DNA of 64,000 bases from JAWKNZ01 sp041391425 (GTDB lineage: Bacteria; Bdellovibrionota_B; Oligoflexia; Oligoflexales; JAWKNZ01): contig JAWKNZ010000008.1 in assembly GCA_041391425.1 (NCBI GenBank), forward strand, positions 124,001 to 188,000, in the 5' to 3' direction. Position numbers and translations under genes: made by a program. Position 1 is the first letter of the stretch, and the number at the start of each line of letters is the position of its first letter. A model generated the notes under the pieces. It was given only the letters and a program-made list of their open reading frames with translations. It was not told where the DNA came from and ran no database searches. Below, one piece after another: positions 8,198-16,802 of this stretch.

Positions 8198-9949
8198 TTG
8201 AAATTATTCGACTCTAAAATTTTTTCTTGTACTTTTATTTTTATAGGGACATTTTCCTGTTTATCATGCTTTGCCCTAACAGATCAAAATGCTGAGATTA
8301 GCAATAACATAGATAATCCAATTTACTCACCGAAGCAAGTTTCAAAAAAAATTAAAAAGGCCAACCGAAACAAGTCGGAAAAAATATCAAGAGAGCACAA
8401 AAAAACTTTAGAAAAAAGACGAAACCCAAAACTTGGAATAACCCAACCACCTAAACTAGATCAAAAAATCTGCAACATTTTAATTCGAAAAATAGTTAAT
8501 CCATTAAAGAAATTAGCAACGTACCTACCAGACCCTACATATGTGAGTAAAAGTGAATTTGCAAAAATAGTTATACTGACAAATACGGATTGCGATAAAC
8601 ATAAATCTAAGTCAACAATAAATTTGATTTCACAGATAACGAACAAACATACGGAAAAAATTGGAGTTATATTACCTTTAAAAGAAGATCAAAGAAAAAT
8701 CTCCCTTTCAATCTTGACAGGATTGAAAGCTGCAGAAAACAACATATATAATTCAAGCAACAATTTTACAAAATACATTATTAAAGACAGCACAGGGTCT
8801 AAACATGCAATTTTAAAATCACTTGCCGAATTGATATTGATCGATCAAGTAGCAATCATTATCGGTGGCCTAAATCATTCTGAAGGTCGAGCTCTAATCC
8901 CGATAACAAATAATTTTATGATTCCAACTCTAGTTCTCAATAGTTCTACTGAGTTAATTACAAACAGTAATTACGCCTTTCAAGTTTTTCCACTTTTAGA
9001 GCTAGAAGCAAAAAAAATAATAACATCCTTAGCTCAAAAAAATGTAAAGAAAGTGTCTATCTTTCGCCCAAGCAATGGCAAATCAGACACCTTAATAAAC
9101 GCACTTGAAGACAACATTCAAAAAACCAATATACAAATCACTCACAATATTTCATATGAATCGGGTGATTTTGATTCGATGGAACGTGCCGTAAAAATAA
9201 TTTCGGGTATAGATTACGTTAAAAGAAGAAACGAGTATGACGAAGCTTTTCAAAAAGCAAAGCAAGAGGCATTAGATGCAAATCAACCTTTCAATGCAAA
9301 AACAGTAATTCTTGATCCTCAAATGTTAGCTGATGCAGTTATTATTCCAGATCATTTCAAAAATGTAAGACATTTCGTCAATATATTTAAATACCATCGT
9401 GTGAATAATTTCATGTTAGCAGGAACACATGAGTGGAGGTCTAAAGCTCTAATAGAACCTTGGGATGATTTTCTACAAGGATCTTTCTTTGTAGACTTTA
9501 TTGGAAACTACCTGCAACTACCTAAAGAAATAGTTTACAAAGAATTAAAATCACCATATTTTGCACCCGCTAATAAAGTAGGAGAATTAGATTTCGCACT
9601 AATTGGCTACCAAGTTGGTGATATAGCCCTCCGCAGCTTAGCTTACAAAACAGAACGAAGAAAAGACTATATAAGAGTGTTAACAAACTTAAAAAGCCAA
9701 AATAATTTTTATACCAATGAATACGTATTTAATAAGCATAGATCGAGTAATTGGCCAACATATAAATTTGAGATTAATCATGGATCACTTTTTCTGCTCA
9801 AATCATCAAAAACAACAATAGGATTAAACCTAAGTGCCCCCTCACCCCGTCAGACAGAAATAAAAAAGGAAACAACAATTAACAAAAACGACAATAATCA
9901 AACTATTAAAAAATCCCTACCAAATAAAAGGGCTTTAAGATGGAACTAA
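8198..9949 (+). CDS. Periplasmic type I solute-binding-fold protein, probable PBP activator (LpoA/LppC-like)
   Basis: It starts at TTG 8198 with AGGT seven bases upstream. A signal peptide covers the first 26 or so residues (FIFIGTFSCLSCFA); two Cys lie near the end, but neither sits in a canonical lipobox. A Lys/Arg-rich stretch (about 49-75) and a short helical part follow. From about residue 155 there is a type I periplasmic-binding fold, as in branched-chain amino-acid receptors: IGVILPLKEDQRKISLSIL, later IIIGGLNHSEG and PTLVLNSS. LpoA of E. coli uses the same fold and stimulates PBP1A. Position nine bases after a class A PBP gene makes the same role likely here. Sequence similarity to LpoA itself could not be tested, and an ordinary ligand receptor remains possible; no transporter genes are nearby. 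Confidence 0.7.
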   Translation: MKLFDSKIFSCTFIFIGTFSCLSCFALTDQNAEISNNIDNPIYSPKQVSKKIKKANRNKSEKISREHKKTLEKRRNPKLGITQPPKLDQKICNILIRKIVNPLKKLATYLPDPTYVSKSEFAKIVILTNTDCDKHKSKSTINLISQITNKHTEKIGVILPLKEDQRKISLSILTGLKAAENNIYNSSNNFTKYIIKDSTGSKHAILKSLAELILIDQVAIIIGGLNHSEGRALIPITNNFMIPTLVLNSSTELITNSNYAFQVFPLLELEAKKIITSLAQKNVKKVSIFRPSNGKSDTLINALEDNIQKTNIQITHNISYESGDFDSMERAVKIISGIDYVKRRNEYDEAFQKAKQEALDANQPFNAKTVILDPQMLADAVIIPDHFKNVRHFVNIFKYHRVNNFMLAGTHEWRSKALIEPWDDFLQGSFFVDFIGNYLQLPKEIVYKELKSPYFAPANKVGELDFALIGYQVGDIALRSLAYKTERRKDYIRVLTNLKSQNNFYTNEYVFNKHRSSNWPTYKFEINHGSLFLLKSSKTTIGLNLSAPSPRQTEIKKETTINKNDNNQTIKKSLPNKRALRWN

Positions 9950-10078
9950 TTTACACTCATTTTCATACATAACCTATCAACAAGATCTCCATTGAGTCCC
10001 TGAGACACAAACTGTTACACTCATCAGTAGGTTACTCGTAGATTATTTTCTATATATGATGCTCAATAGTAACTCAAG

Positions 10079-11575
10079 CTATGAAATAATATTGATCTTC
10101 ATCATATTCGTCGACTTCATTTGCTTCATCGGAATGCCGGCTGTAATAACAATTGCCTGACCAGATTTTACAATCTTCAAATCCTTAAGCAAATTTGGCA
10201 AATCTTGCAAAAGCACATCTGTATTATAGAATAAAGGATTTTTCATAGCATAAACCCCCCATACTAAATTCAATCGATGAATTACGTCCTGCCGTGGACT
10301 AATTGCAACGATTGGGGTCCTAGGCCTCCATCTTGCGATTGTCCTCGCAATTGACCCCGTTAGAGTTAAACATACTATAGCACCAGCATTTAAAGAATCA
10401 GCCGCTTCGCATGCCGCCAAAGCAATAGCCTCATGTTCTTGCCATACATCATTTACATTATCTCGTAAATTTTTATATCGCTCGCGACGACGGCCAGTCC
10501 ACGTTTCAACCTCATTAATAATTGAAGCCATCACCTCGACACACCGTACTGGATACTTACCTGAAGCAACCTCCCCGGAAAGCATAAGGCAGTCAGCACC
10601 ATCCAATACCCCATTCGCAACATCAGCGGTTTCTGCTAATGTTGCAATAGGGTTCATAATCATAGATTCAAGCATTTGAGTCGCAATAATGACTGGCCGT
10701 GCATGTGTTGTCGCTGCCTCAATGATACGCCTTTGATAAGAAGGAACTTTCTCAACACTAGCTTCAACTCCTAAGTCTCCACGTGCCACCATCAGGCCAT
10801 CAGCCACTTTAGCAATTTCACTAATCTGCTCAACTGCAGAAATTTTTTCAATCTTCGCTATAACAGGCGTATCGGCCCCAAGAGCTGAAATCATATTTTT
10901 ACACTGCATAACATCTTCAGCATGTTGTACAAAAGATAAAGCAACTGCATCGACACCATTTGCAATACCAAATAGTAAATCTTTACTATCTTTTTCAGTC
11001 ATTGCTGGCAAAGATAACAATGAATCAGGAAAATTAACGCCCTTACGATTTTTTAAAGTTCCCCCATCCAATACTTCAACACCAACAAAATCATCTTTCA
11101 CCTCGATTATTTTCAGGATCAAAAGCCCATCATCCATCATAACCCGATCGCCCACTGAAACATCTTCAGTAAGCCCTTTATAGTCAATGGGAATAACCTT
11201 GGCATCATCCTGAGTTAAACCATATTTAAGTCGATAGACCTCGCCAGCAACAAGCTGCATTTTATCACCTATCAACTTTCCACAACGGATCTTAGGACCC
11301 TGCAAGTCTTGCAAGATTGTTACACTCTTACCAACCTCAGACGACAACCTACGTATTAAATTGATATTCTCTAAATGGAAGCTGTGGTCTCCATGCGAAA
11401 AATTAAGTCTAGCTATATTCAAACCAGCTAATATTAAACGCTTCAGCACATCCTCACTCTGAGACGCAGGCCCAATCGTTCCTATTATTTTACAATGACG
11501 GACATGCCCTTCAGTCTGCAAATGCAATAAAGGTCGGACATCAGCTCTGGTTGTTGAATCAAACTTCTCATTCAT
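10079..11575 (-). CDS. pyk: Pyruvate kinase
   Basis: Last step of glycolysis: phosphoenolpyruvate and ADP to pyruvate and ATP. The protein has the family's N-terminal KIIGTIGPAS and NIARLNFSHGDH, the barrel motif IAKIEKISAVEQI with the catalytic Lys, MVARGDLGVE, and the phosphate-loop region PVIIATQMLESMI. The C-terminal allosteric domain (TLTGSIARTIARWRP) is present and total length (498) is normal. I chose ATG 11575, which is preceded by AGGGGA at the right distance; the frame is open nine codons further upstream. The gene is monocistronic and convergent with the PBP-activator gene. No clear terminator was seen in the 129 bases between them. Confidence 0.95.
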   Translation of the reverse strand: MNEKFDSTTRADVRPLLHLQTEGHVRHCKIIGTIGPASQSEDVLKRLILAGLNIARLNFSHGDHSFHLENINLIRRLSSEVGKSVTILQDLQGPKIRCGKLIGDKMQLVAGEVYRLKYGLTQDDAKVIPIDYKGLTEDVSVGDRVMMDDGLLILKIIEVKDDFVGVEVLDGGTLKNRKGVNFPDSLLSLPAMTEKDSKDLLFGIANGVDAVALSFVQHAEDVMQCKNMISALGADTPVIAKIEKISAVEQISEIAKVADGLMVARGDLGVEASVEKVPSYQRRIIEAATTHARPVIIATQMLESMIMNPIATLAETADVANGVLDGADCLMLSGEVASGKYPVRCVEVMASIINEVETWTGRRRERYKNLRDNVNDVWQEHEAIALAACEAADSLNAGAIVCLTLTGSIARTIARWRPRTPIVAISPRQDVIHRLNLVWGVYAMKNPLFYNTDVLLQDLPNLLKDLKIVKSGQAIVITAGIPMKQMKSTNMMKINIIS

Positions 11576-11903
11576 AACGTTCCCCTGTAGCCCAAAATAC
11601 ACAGTGCCCCTATTGTAAATGAAAAATCAGTTCAAAGTCCACGATATGCGCCCTAATCTCCAGTTTATCTTTCTTATCAAGAAGAAAAATCATAGAAGCC
11701 TTGGTAAATGAGCCTTTCATCACAAAACATCCCCTTTCCTTCAACCTTTTTAGCCCTTCAGCTCCCCCTCTATCCGCCCCTTACTCATGTTTCCAGATCA
11801 TTTATCATCATTTTTTTTTCAAATAGGCTTGAAAACTTTAAAATCTTGCTTTAACCTGAAATCAGCTAATACAGTTCAAATTAAATTTTTTGGAGGAAGC
11901 GCT
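11576..11903. other. Intergenic region between pyk and the HU gene
   Basis: 328 bases between divergent genes. For the HU gene a weak promoter candidate is TTGCTT (11846-11851) with TAATAC (11867-11872); the 15-base spacing is one short of the usual range, so it is only suggestive. The ribosome site of the HU gene, TTGGAGGAAGCG, is strong. Nothing else was recognised. Confidence 0.35.
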
Positions 11904-12182
11904 ATGAACCGTGCTGAGCTTGTTGAATGGATTGCTGAAGACATGGAAACTACAAAAGCAGAAGCTAACAGATTTTTAGATTGCTTTATCGATGCGGTAA
12001 GCAACAACCTTAGAAAAGGTGACGGTGTTAAACTTGCAGGCTTTGGTAGCTTCACAGCAAAAAAGAGAAGTGCAAGAATGGGCCGCAATCCGCAAACTGG
12101 CGAAGATATCAAAATTCCAGCTCGCTGGGTACCAGTATTCAAGCCAGGAGCTCATCTAAAAGAAGCAGCAACAAAAAAATAA
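11904..12182 (+). CDS. hup: HU/IHF-family DNA-binding protein
   Basis: A 92-residue nucleoid protein that bends DNA as a dimer. It has the family pattern throughout: MNRAELVEWIAE at the N-terminus, the GFGSFTAKKRSARMGRNPQTG motif leading into the DNA-binding arm, and IPARWVPVFKPG near the C-terminus. An open frame extends 39 codons upstream, but ATG 11904 follows a strong GGAGGAA ribosome site and gives the usual HU length. The Trp in PARW replaces the more common small residue. Whether it acts as HU or as an IHF-like subunit cannot be told from this alone. It is transcribed alone and followed by a strong terminator. Confidence 0.93.
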   Translation: MNRAELVEWIAEDMETTKAEANRFLDCFIDAVSNNLRKGDGVKLAGFGSFTAKKRSARMGRNPQTGEDIKIPARWVPVFKPGAHLKEAATKK

Positions 12183-12203
12183 TTGCGACTGCTACACAGA
12201 TGC

Positions 12204-12240
12204 AAAAAAACCTCTGGATTTTATCACAGAGGTTTTTTTG
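12204..12240 (+). terminator. Rho-independent terminator after the HU gene
   Basis: A perfect 13-bp stem (AAAAAAACCTCTG with CAGAGGTTTTTTT) and a 10-base loop end in a run of T. It lies 22 bases after the stop codon of the HU gene. The A run on the 5' side also gives a U tail on the minus strand, so it may serve the convergent protease gene as well. Confidence 0.92.
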
Positions 12241-12332
12241 TGCCCTGCTCCTGAGAAGCGCGGGCTCATATCAGCGCGAACCTGTATATTATTATTTGAG
12301 TCTCTCAAAAAACAGGTCCGCAAGTACTAGTC

Positions 12333-14870
12333 TTATTGACACTCAAAACTCGCAATATCAGCAATTCCCCACGAAACAAGTTTACCAATATCTGAACCTG
12401 AGCTATCAACAACCTTCAAAGTCCAGACTCCATTTAAAGGCTCACCCACCAATTGCGAAAGGGGCTCCGAAGGAGTCAACGTACGTGGATAATTACCAAT
12501 GATATTATCATTGGCACTACCTGTATTATTATGAAGCACAAGTTTTTTTCCACTTGGAGCTGTTAATTCAACATTCAAATCTCCAATATAAGAGTGCTCG
12601 ATATTAATATTGATATTAAAATTTGAGCTCACAACACCTTCTTCAGAGAAAGTTATAGTAGACTCAACACCTTGATCATTTGCATCAGGAATATTGGCAT
12701 TAACTTCGATGGATTGTTGAAGTCCCTTCGCTCTACCTGTCGGTAAAGTTGTACTTAGAATAGCTTGTGAAGAAGGGCCCCCATTAAATCCTAGGCTTAA
12801 GTCTAATTGAAGCTCCTTACCACATTCGAAATCATCAACAACCTTAACTCTATAGGCAGTTGCATTATCTGCCATCGAACCGATCTCTAAATTAGGAAAA
12901 GTCGAACTTTCTTGTAAAACCGAAACTCCGTCCGTTTCAGTAGAAACAAGACCAATGATATCAGTTGCTATCAAAGTTCCTTGATTTTTCAACTTAAAAC
13001 GCAACTCAAAAGTATCCCCTGGATCAATCACACCATCCTCGCCTGCACCAAGGATAGAAATGCCTTCCAAATTAAAACTAGCTTGCGGAACAGCCAAGAT
13101 TTGATGATGGGAAAATTTCTCTATAAAAACATCAGCATGAGGCCCTTCAGGAAAAAGCTCCTTAGCAGTAGCAACTATAGCCTGAGCCATGTCACGCATT
13201 TTCACTCCGGAGCCAAGGCCAAATTGAGCTTCTAAAATAATTTTATCAACTTCTTCTCGAGCTACACCCTGTTCACGTAAAGCTAATAAAGATTGGAACA
13301 ATGGAGTAGACCAAAGCTCATCCGATGCATACCCACCCATATCTTGGTGCGCACCATAGTTCTTCTCATGGTCATACCTAGCGTCGAGAACATTCAAAGA
13401 ACGTCCTGGCCAGCATGGCTCACCATCCCAATTAAAAACCTTATTCACCTGGAAGTCAGTCCCACTTATTCCTACGCTATATGAAGCGGCCCAATAATCA
13501 CCAAATCCTTCTCCCATTGCGCCAGAGTCGCCTCCTCCCCAATTTGAGTTAATACTGTGATTTATAGCGTGACCGTACTCATGCAAAATAACATCAGCAT
13601 CTTCATTATCATCAACACAACCATGCCCAAAAGCAATCTTGTTACTTGAAGGTATATAATGAGAGTTATCCGCTCCACTCAACCCATCTGCGTCTGCAGA
13701 AATTGGGCCATACTGAATCCCAGTTTCTCCAACAAATCCAAGTGACTGCATGTATCTTTGGCTATTATCTATATGATAATAAGTCATAACGTCATTAAAT
13801 GCACCTTCGCCTCTTTTAGCACTCCAATCACCATTTTCAGAAATTGAAGGCTCAGAAGACGGAGACTCAAAATCCTCTATCTTAACCCAAGGCCCTTTCA
13901 ACTGAAACTCGTTACCAACTTGCACGATGTCACGCAAAGGCCGTAGAAAATAAGCATCTTCAAAACTCTCAGCAGGAGAATCATCCATTAGCTCTTCTGA
14001 GTTTAAAGTTGTACGTGGGTCTGGATCAAAAACCAATCCTTGACCATTTACAACGATTGAAGACATTTTAGCTTTTTTATTCAATTCGGCTTGCGTTTGT
14101 TGTTGTTTTTCAAAACGAGCAAACTCCGCATTCCGGTCAATAGTTGGTCCCTTATAAGCCCGGAGTTTTACATTAACCGCTTTTTCTGAATTAACAGCGG
14201 TTTTAAATCTTTCGATTCTGGTGTCCCGACGGCTTAAAACCTCACCAGTTCTAGCATCGATAACATGTTCCCAAGCACCAAAAGGGGCTTCAACATGTAG
14301 CATCGTTTTAATTACAAAACGAAAGCTCCCTTTTTCATCAACTCTGTACAAAGTTTCAGTTGTTGGCTTATCTAAAAGCTTTCCATGAACCTTAAGATTT
14401 TTCCAAGCGATATCGTAGGCTGATTTGTCCGATACTGCTTTAAAGGCTTTGACAGTCTTAGCTTCAGTCGAAACAGTGTAAAAATTGTTATAAACACGGT
14501 AAACGCGTTGGTCAGCCTTCCGAATTGAAACAACAATATTACCATTTTCCACAGCATATCCATTGTGCATTTGCTGAAAAAAGATATGAGTACCCAACAG
14601 ACTGTGCTTTACATGTGCAAGCTTTAATTGATCAAGGCTAACAATTCCAAATTCTTTAGCGTTATCCTGCAAATAGGTCCGTGCTAATTCCTCTCCGCTC
14701 TTAACCGCTTTATTCACATAATCTACATCTAAAACTAATTTAGCTGTCCCTCGATAATCGGCATGAAATGTTTTCGTACCTGCTAAAGCCACTAGTGAAT
14801 TACTAAGCAGCAACCCTCCTGCTAGTGTTAATAGCACCTTAGAAACACTGCCTTGTGCAGCAAGCTTCAT
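12333..14870 (-). CDS. Secreted M36 (fungalysin-like) zinc metalloprotease with P domain
   Basis: A signal peptide (about 1-30, ending SLVALA) is followed by a fungalysin/thermolysin-type propeptide and PepSY-like region (about 35-220). The catalytic domain has the zinc motif HEYGH (His430, Glu431, His434) and the downstream ligand in GAMGEGFGDYW (Glu454), spacing that fits M36 rather than M4. About 610-720 forms a beta-rich linker domain, and the last 125 residues are a proprotein-convertase P domain (HSYIGDLNVELTAPSGK, then LNGVWTLKVVDSSGSDIGKL). Such proteases are exported as zymogens and matured by propeptide cleavage. For a predatory or host-associated bacterium it would be a digestive or virulence enzyme, but that is inference. 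The gene stands alone, convergent with the HU gene. Confidence 0.88.
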   Translation of the reverse strand: MKLAAQGSVSKVLLTLAGGLLLSNSLVALAGTKTFHADYRGTAKLVLDVDYVNKAVKSGEELARTYLQDNAKEFGIVSLDQLKLAHVKHSLLGTHIFFQQMHNGYAVENGNIVVSIRKADQRVYRVYNNFYTVSTEAKTVKAFKAVSDKSAYDIAWKNLKVHGKLLDKPTTETLYRVDEKGSFRFVIKTMLHVEAPFGAWEHVIDARTGEVLSRRDTRIERFKTAVNSEKAVNVKLRAYKGPTIDRNAEFARFEKQQQTQAELNKKAKMSSIVVNGQGLVFDPDPRTTLNSEELMDDSPAESFEDAYFLRPLRDIVQVGNEFQLKGPWVKIEDFESPSSEPSISENGDWSAKRGEGAFNDVMTYYHIDNSQRYMQSLGFVGETGIQYGPISADADGLSGADNSHYIPSSNKIAFGHGCVDDNEDADVILHEYGHAINHSINSNWGGGDSGAMGEGFGDYWAASYSVGISGTDFQVNKVFNWDGEPCWPGRSLNVLDARYDHEKNYGAHQDMGGYASDELWSTPLFQSLLALREQGVAREEVDKIILEAQFGLGSGVKMRDMAQAIVATAKELFPEGPHADVFIEKFSHHQILAVPQASFNLEGISILGAGEDGVIDPGDTFELRFKLKNQGTLIATDIIGLVSTETDGVSVLQESSTFPNLEIGSMADNATAYRVKVVDDFECGKELQLDLSLGFNGGPSSQAILSTTLPTGRAKGLQQSIEVNANIPDANDQGVESTITFSEEGVVSSNFNININIEHSYIGDLNVELTAPSGKKLVLHNNTGSANDNIIGNYPRTLTPSEPLSQLVGEPLNGVWTLKVVDSSGSDIGKLVSWGIADIASFECQ

Positions 14871-15119
14871 ATCTCCCCCTTTGTTAAGAAATATCTGATG
14901 GCCTCACAGCCGTCACTGATAATTATTTGAACGTTATCATAGAAAACGAGAAAAAAAATCAATTTTTAGCCAAGCGGCCAACTTTTCTTTGGGGATATTT
15001 TAAAAAACATGTATATTTCATATACTATAAAATAAAGTGACGGAGCAAAAGCAACCTAAGGCTTTAAGGCCTTTTGCTATAAAATTAAGCATTAATCCCT
15101 TTTCTTCATATATGCCGGG

Positions 15120-15265
15120 ATCTGAAATTTTTTGAAAAACTGTAGTATTTTCAACAGATTCAAAGTTCGCTCAGGTGCTAGGCGCGAGGAGGTGGGGAAC
15201 CGCAGTGTACATGTTGGTACATGAGGATTTCCTGACAACGAAGCAACGCCGCAACCGGCTAGAAA
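15120..15265 (-). repeat. Dispersed intergenic repeat, copy 2 (no expansion)
   Basis: The reverse complement of this stretch aligns with 2947-3158 over both flanks, with shared blocks CTAGCCGGTTGC, CATGTACCA, CATGTACAC, GAAAATACTACAGTTTTT and CAAAAAATTTCAGAT. In place of the 11-unit heptamer array of copy 1 it has CGCCTAGCACCTGAGCGAAC, a single unit. The two copies share about three quarters of their bases by eye outside the array. Confidence 0.75.
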
Positions 15266-15283
15266 TTCGGATCCGGGATATAG

Positions 15284-15316
15284 AAAAAGCCCTAAAGTAT
15301 TGACATACCTTAGGGC
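15284..15316 (-). terminator. Rho-independent terminator of the 15364-16482 gene
   Basis: On the minus strand, GCCCTAAGGTAT, loop GTCA, ATACTTTAGGGC forms a 12-bp stem with one weak pair, followed by TTTTTC. It lies 48 bases after the stop codon of the upstream minus-strand gene. Confidence 0.85.
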
Positions 15317-15363
15317 ATTCGCATCCAGCCCAAAAAATAGGCTAATTATTAGATAAAAGAATA

Positions 15364-16482
15364 TTAAACAAACGAATTATGGATACGGGTAGGACTCACA
15401 CGGGTCTTTACGGGCAACACCCATTCAGACTCTGAAGATTCTTCCTTCACTCTGACTTTGGGTAACCGCACAGTATCAAAACCACTAACTGCTTCTACTT
15501 GTGGTAAAACCCACTCCCCATCCATTGGACTGACTTTAGTCACGGGTAGTTCTTCTACATCATCACTTGCAGCATTAGTATCATTGCTATCAAATATAGC
15601 CCATCCACTAGAAGGTGAATCCAACGAGACAATGCTACTTCCATCGCCATTCTCCATTCTAAAAACAGAGCGCTCCAAGTCCTTCTTTCTCTTGCGTTTA
15701 TAATAAAGAGCAAAAATTAGAATAATAAGCAAAGCGCCAGCAACTAAAGTTGATATTTTCAAAAGCCGTTGGAAACGAATTGGAGCCTTTCCAGGAACCT
15801 GTAAAGATGTAATAGCAGCCCATGCTTGACTGAAACCGGCATCTTCAGGAATAAACCTTTTCGCCAAATCAGTGTAAGTTTGTAAATACTGCTTCTGATC
15901 TCCAGAAATTAAAAAGTGCATCTGCATCATATCAACGTTACCAACTTTAAAAGATGCGTATACAAGCAAACCCTTTTGTCCATCATTCAAATCTAGAACT
16001 TTATGCTCTAAAATTTCGTAATGACTCACAACTCCCTTTCGAGAAAAGTTCTTCTTTAATTCTTCTGCCAATAGCTCACCTCTACTCGCATCAATAGGAG
16101 TTGGTTCATGCTTAATCGAAAGTGTGATATTTCTCTGATAGGTTGTTATAGGCTTTTTTAGCTTCTTCTTCTGAATGACCTGCTTAGGTTCTTCCATGAT
16201 AACGGTGGGGCCATTACCGTTTTCATTTAAGTACACGTTCCAACCGGCAGGAGGAGCTAAAGTAATCCCAAGAGTAGAAAGGGATATCATATTCCCATCT
16301 GAAACGAATTGGGACGGTAAGGTATTACTTCCTAGGTCTTTTTTTAGTCTAGGCTGACCAGTAGGAGCGCTCTTCGCAAACATACGTTGAGACGCCAATC
16401 CATCTTGACTGCCGATATAACCGGTGAGCAGCACCAAGCCAAGGCTAGTTTTATTCAAAATTCTTAATAAATGATGCTTCAT
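15364..16482 (-). CDS. Membrane-anchored protein of unknown function
   Basis: 372 residues, no recognised family. It has a signal peptide (about 1-30, ending DGLASQ), a periplasmic part (about 31-240) and one transmembrane helix (about 243-261) followed by the positive patch YKRKRKKDLE. The C-terminal tail of about 110 residues is acidic and Ser-rich and would be cytoplasmic. The stretch LGITLAPPAGWNVYLNENG resembles the start of secreted proteins that share a PPAGW motif, but I cannot name the family. The tail contains repeated EWVLP/GEWVLP and VRLP motifs, which might be binding sites for a cytoplasmic partner. The gene is monocistronic with its own terminator. ATG 16482 directly begins the signal peptide. 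Confidence 0.75.
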   Translation of the reverse strand: MKHHLLRILNKTSLGLVLLTGYIGSQDGLASQRMFAKSAPTGQPRLKKDLGSNTLPSQFVSDGNMISLSTLGITLAPPAGWNVYLNENGNGPTVIMEEPKQVIQKKKLKKPITTYQRNITLSIKHEPTPIDASRGELLAEELKKNFSRKGVVSHYEILEHKVLDLNDGQKGLLVYASFKVGNVDMMQMHFLISGDQKQYLQTYTDLAKRFIPEDAGFSQAWAAITSLQVPGKAPIRFQRLLKISTLVAGALLIILIFALYYKRKRKKDLERSVFRMENGDGSSIVSLDSPSSGWAIFDSNDTNAASDDVEELPVTKVSPMDGEWVLPQVEAVSGFDTVRLPKVRVKEESSESEWVLPVKTRVSPTRIHNSFV

Positions 16483-16802
16483 TAGGGAACTCCAAGAACA
16501 GCAAAAAGAATAACAGCGGGTTAATTAAGCATGATCATTAATAAAAGTGCAGTAATGCTCAAAGTGCACTACTTAATATATAATTTATGACATTTTTTAT
16601 ATAATTTCAACATAAAATTATAATTATTGATGAAAATAATTATATATAACTAATATTTTAATGATTTTTATAATTCTATTTTAGTTTTATAATTAAAAAT
16701 CGAAGAAGCACAGGAAGCCAGCCCTTTGCCAGGGGAAAAGCTGTGGCCAACCCATCAAGGGTAAAATGATATAACAATATGTTAAAATTAAGAAAAATTG
16801 AA
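16483..16802. other. A+T-rich intergenic region
   Basis: 320 bases of very A+T-rich DNA (16560-16690 in particular) between two minus-strand genes. A small inverted repeat with CCCT/AGGG arms lies at about 16720-16735, but it lacks the T tail of a terminator. No gene was seen. Confidence 0.4.

Larger units (their letters stand above)
14871..15363. other. Intergenic region holding a dispersed repeat and a terminator
   Basis: The 493 bases between the two minus-strand genes contain the protease gene's promoter region (very A+T-rich, 14880-15050), the second copy of the dispersed repeat (15120-15265) and a terminator hairpin (15284-15316). No gene was seen. Confidence 0.6.

Noticed and set aside
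12200..12502. 100-codon plus-strand frame after the HU gene
   Set aside because: It runs through the terminator hairpin and antisense to the P domain of the protease gene.
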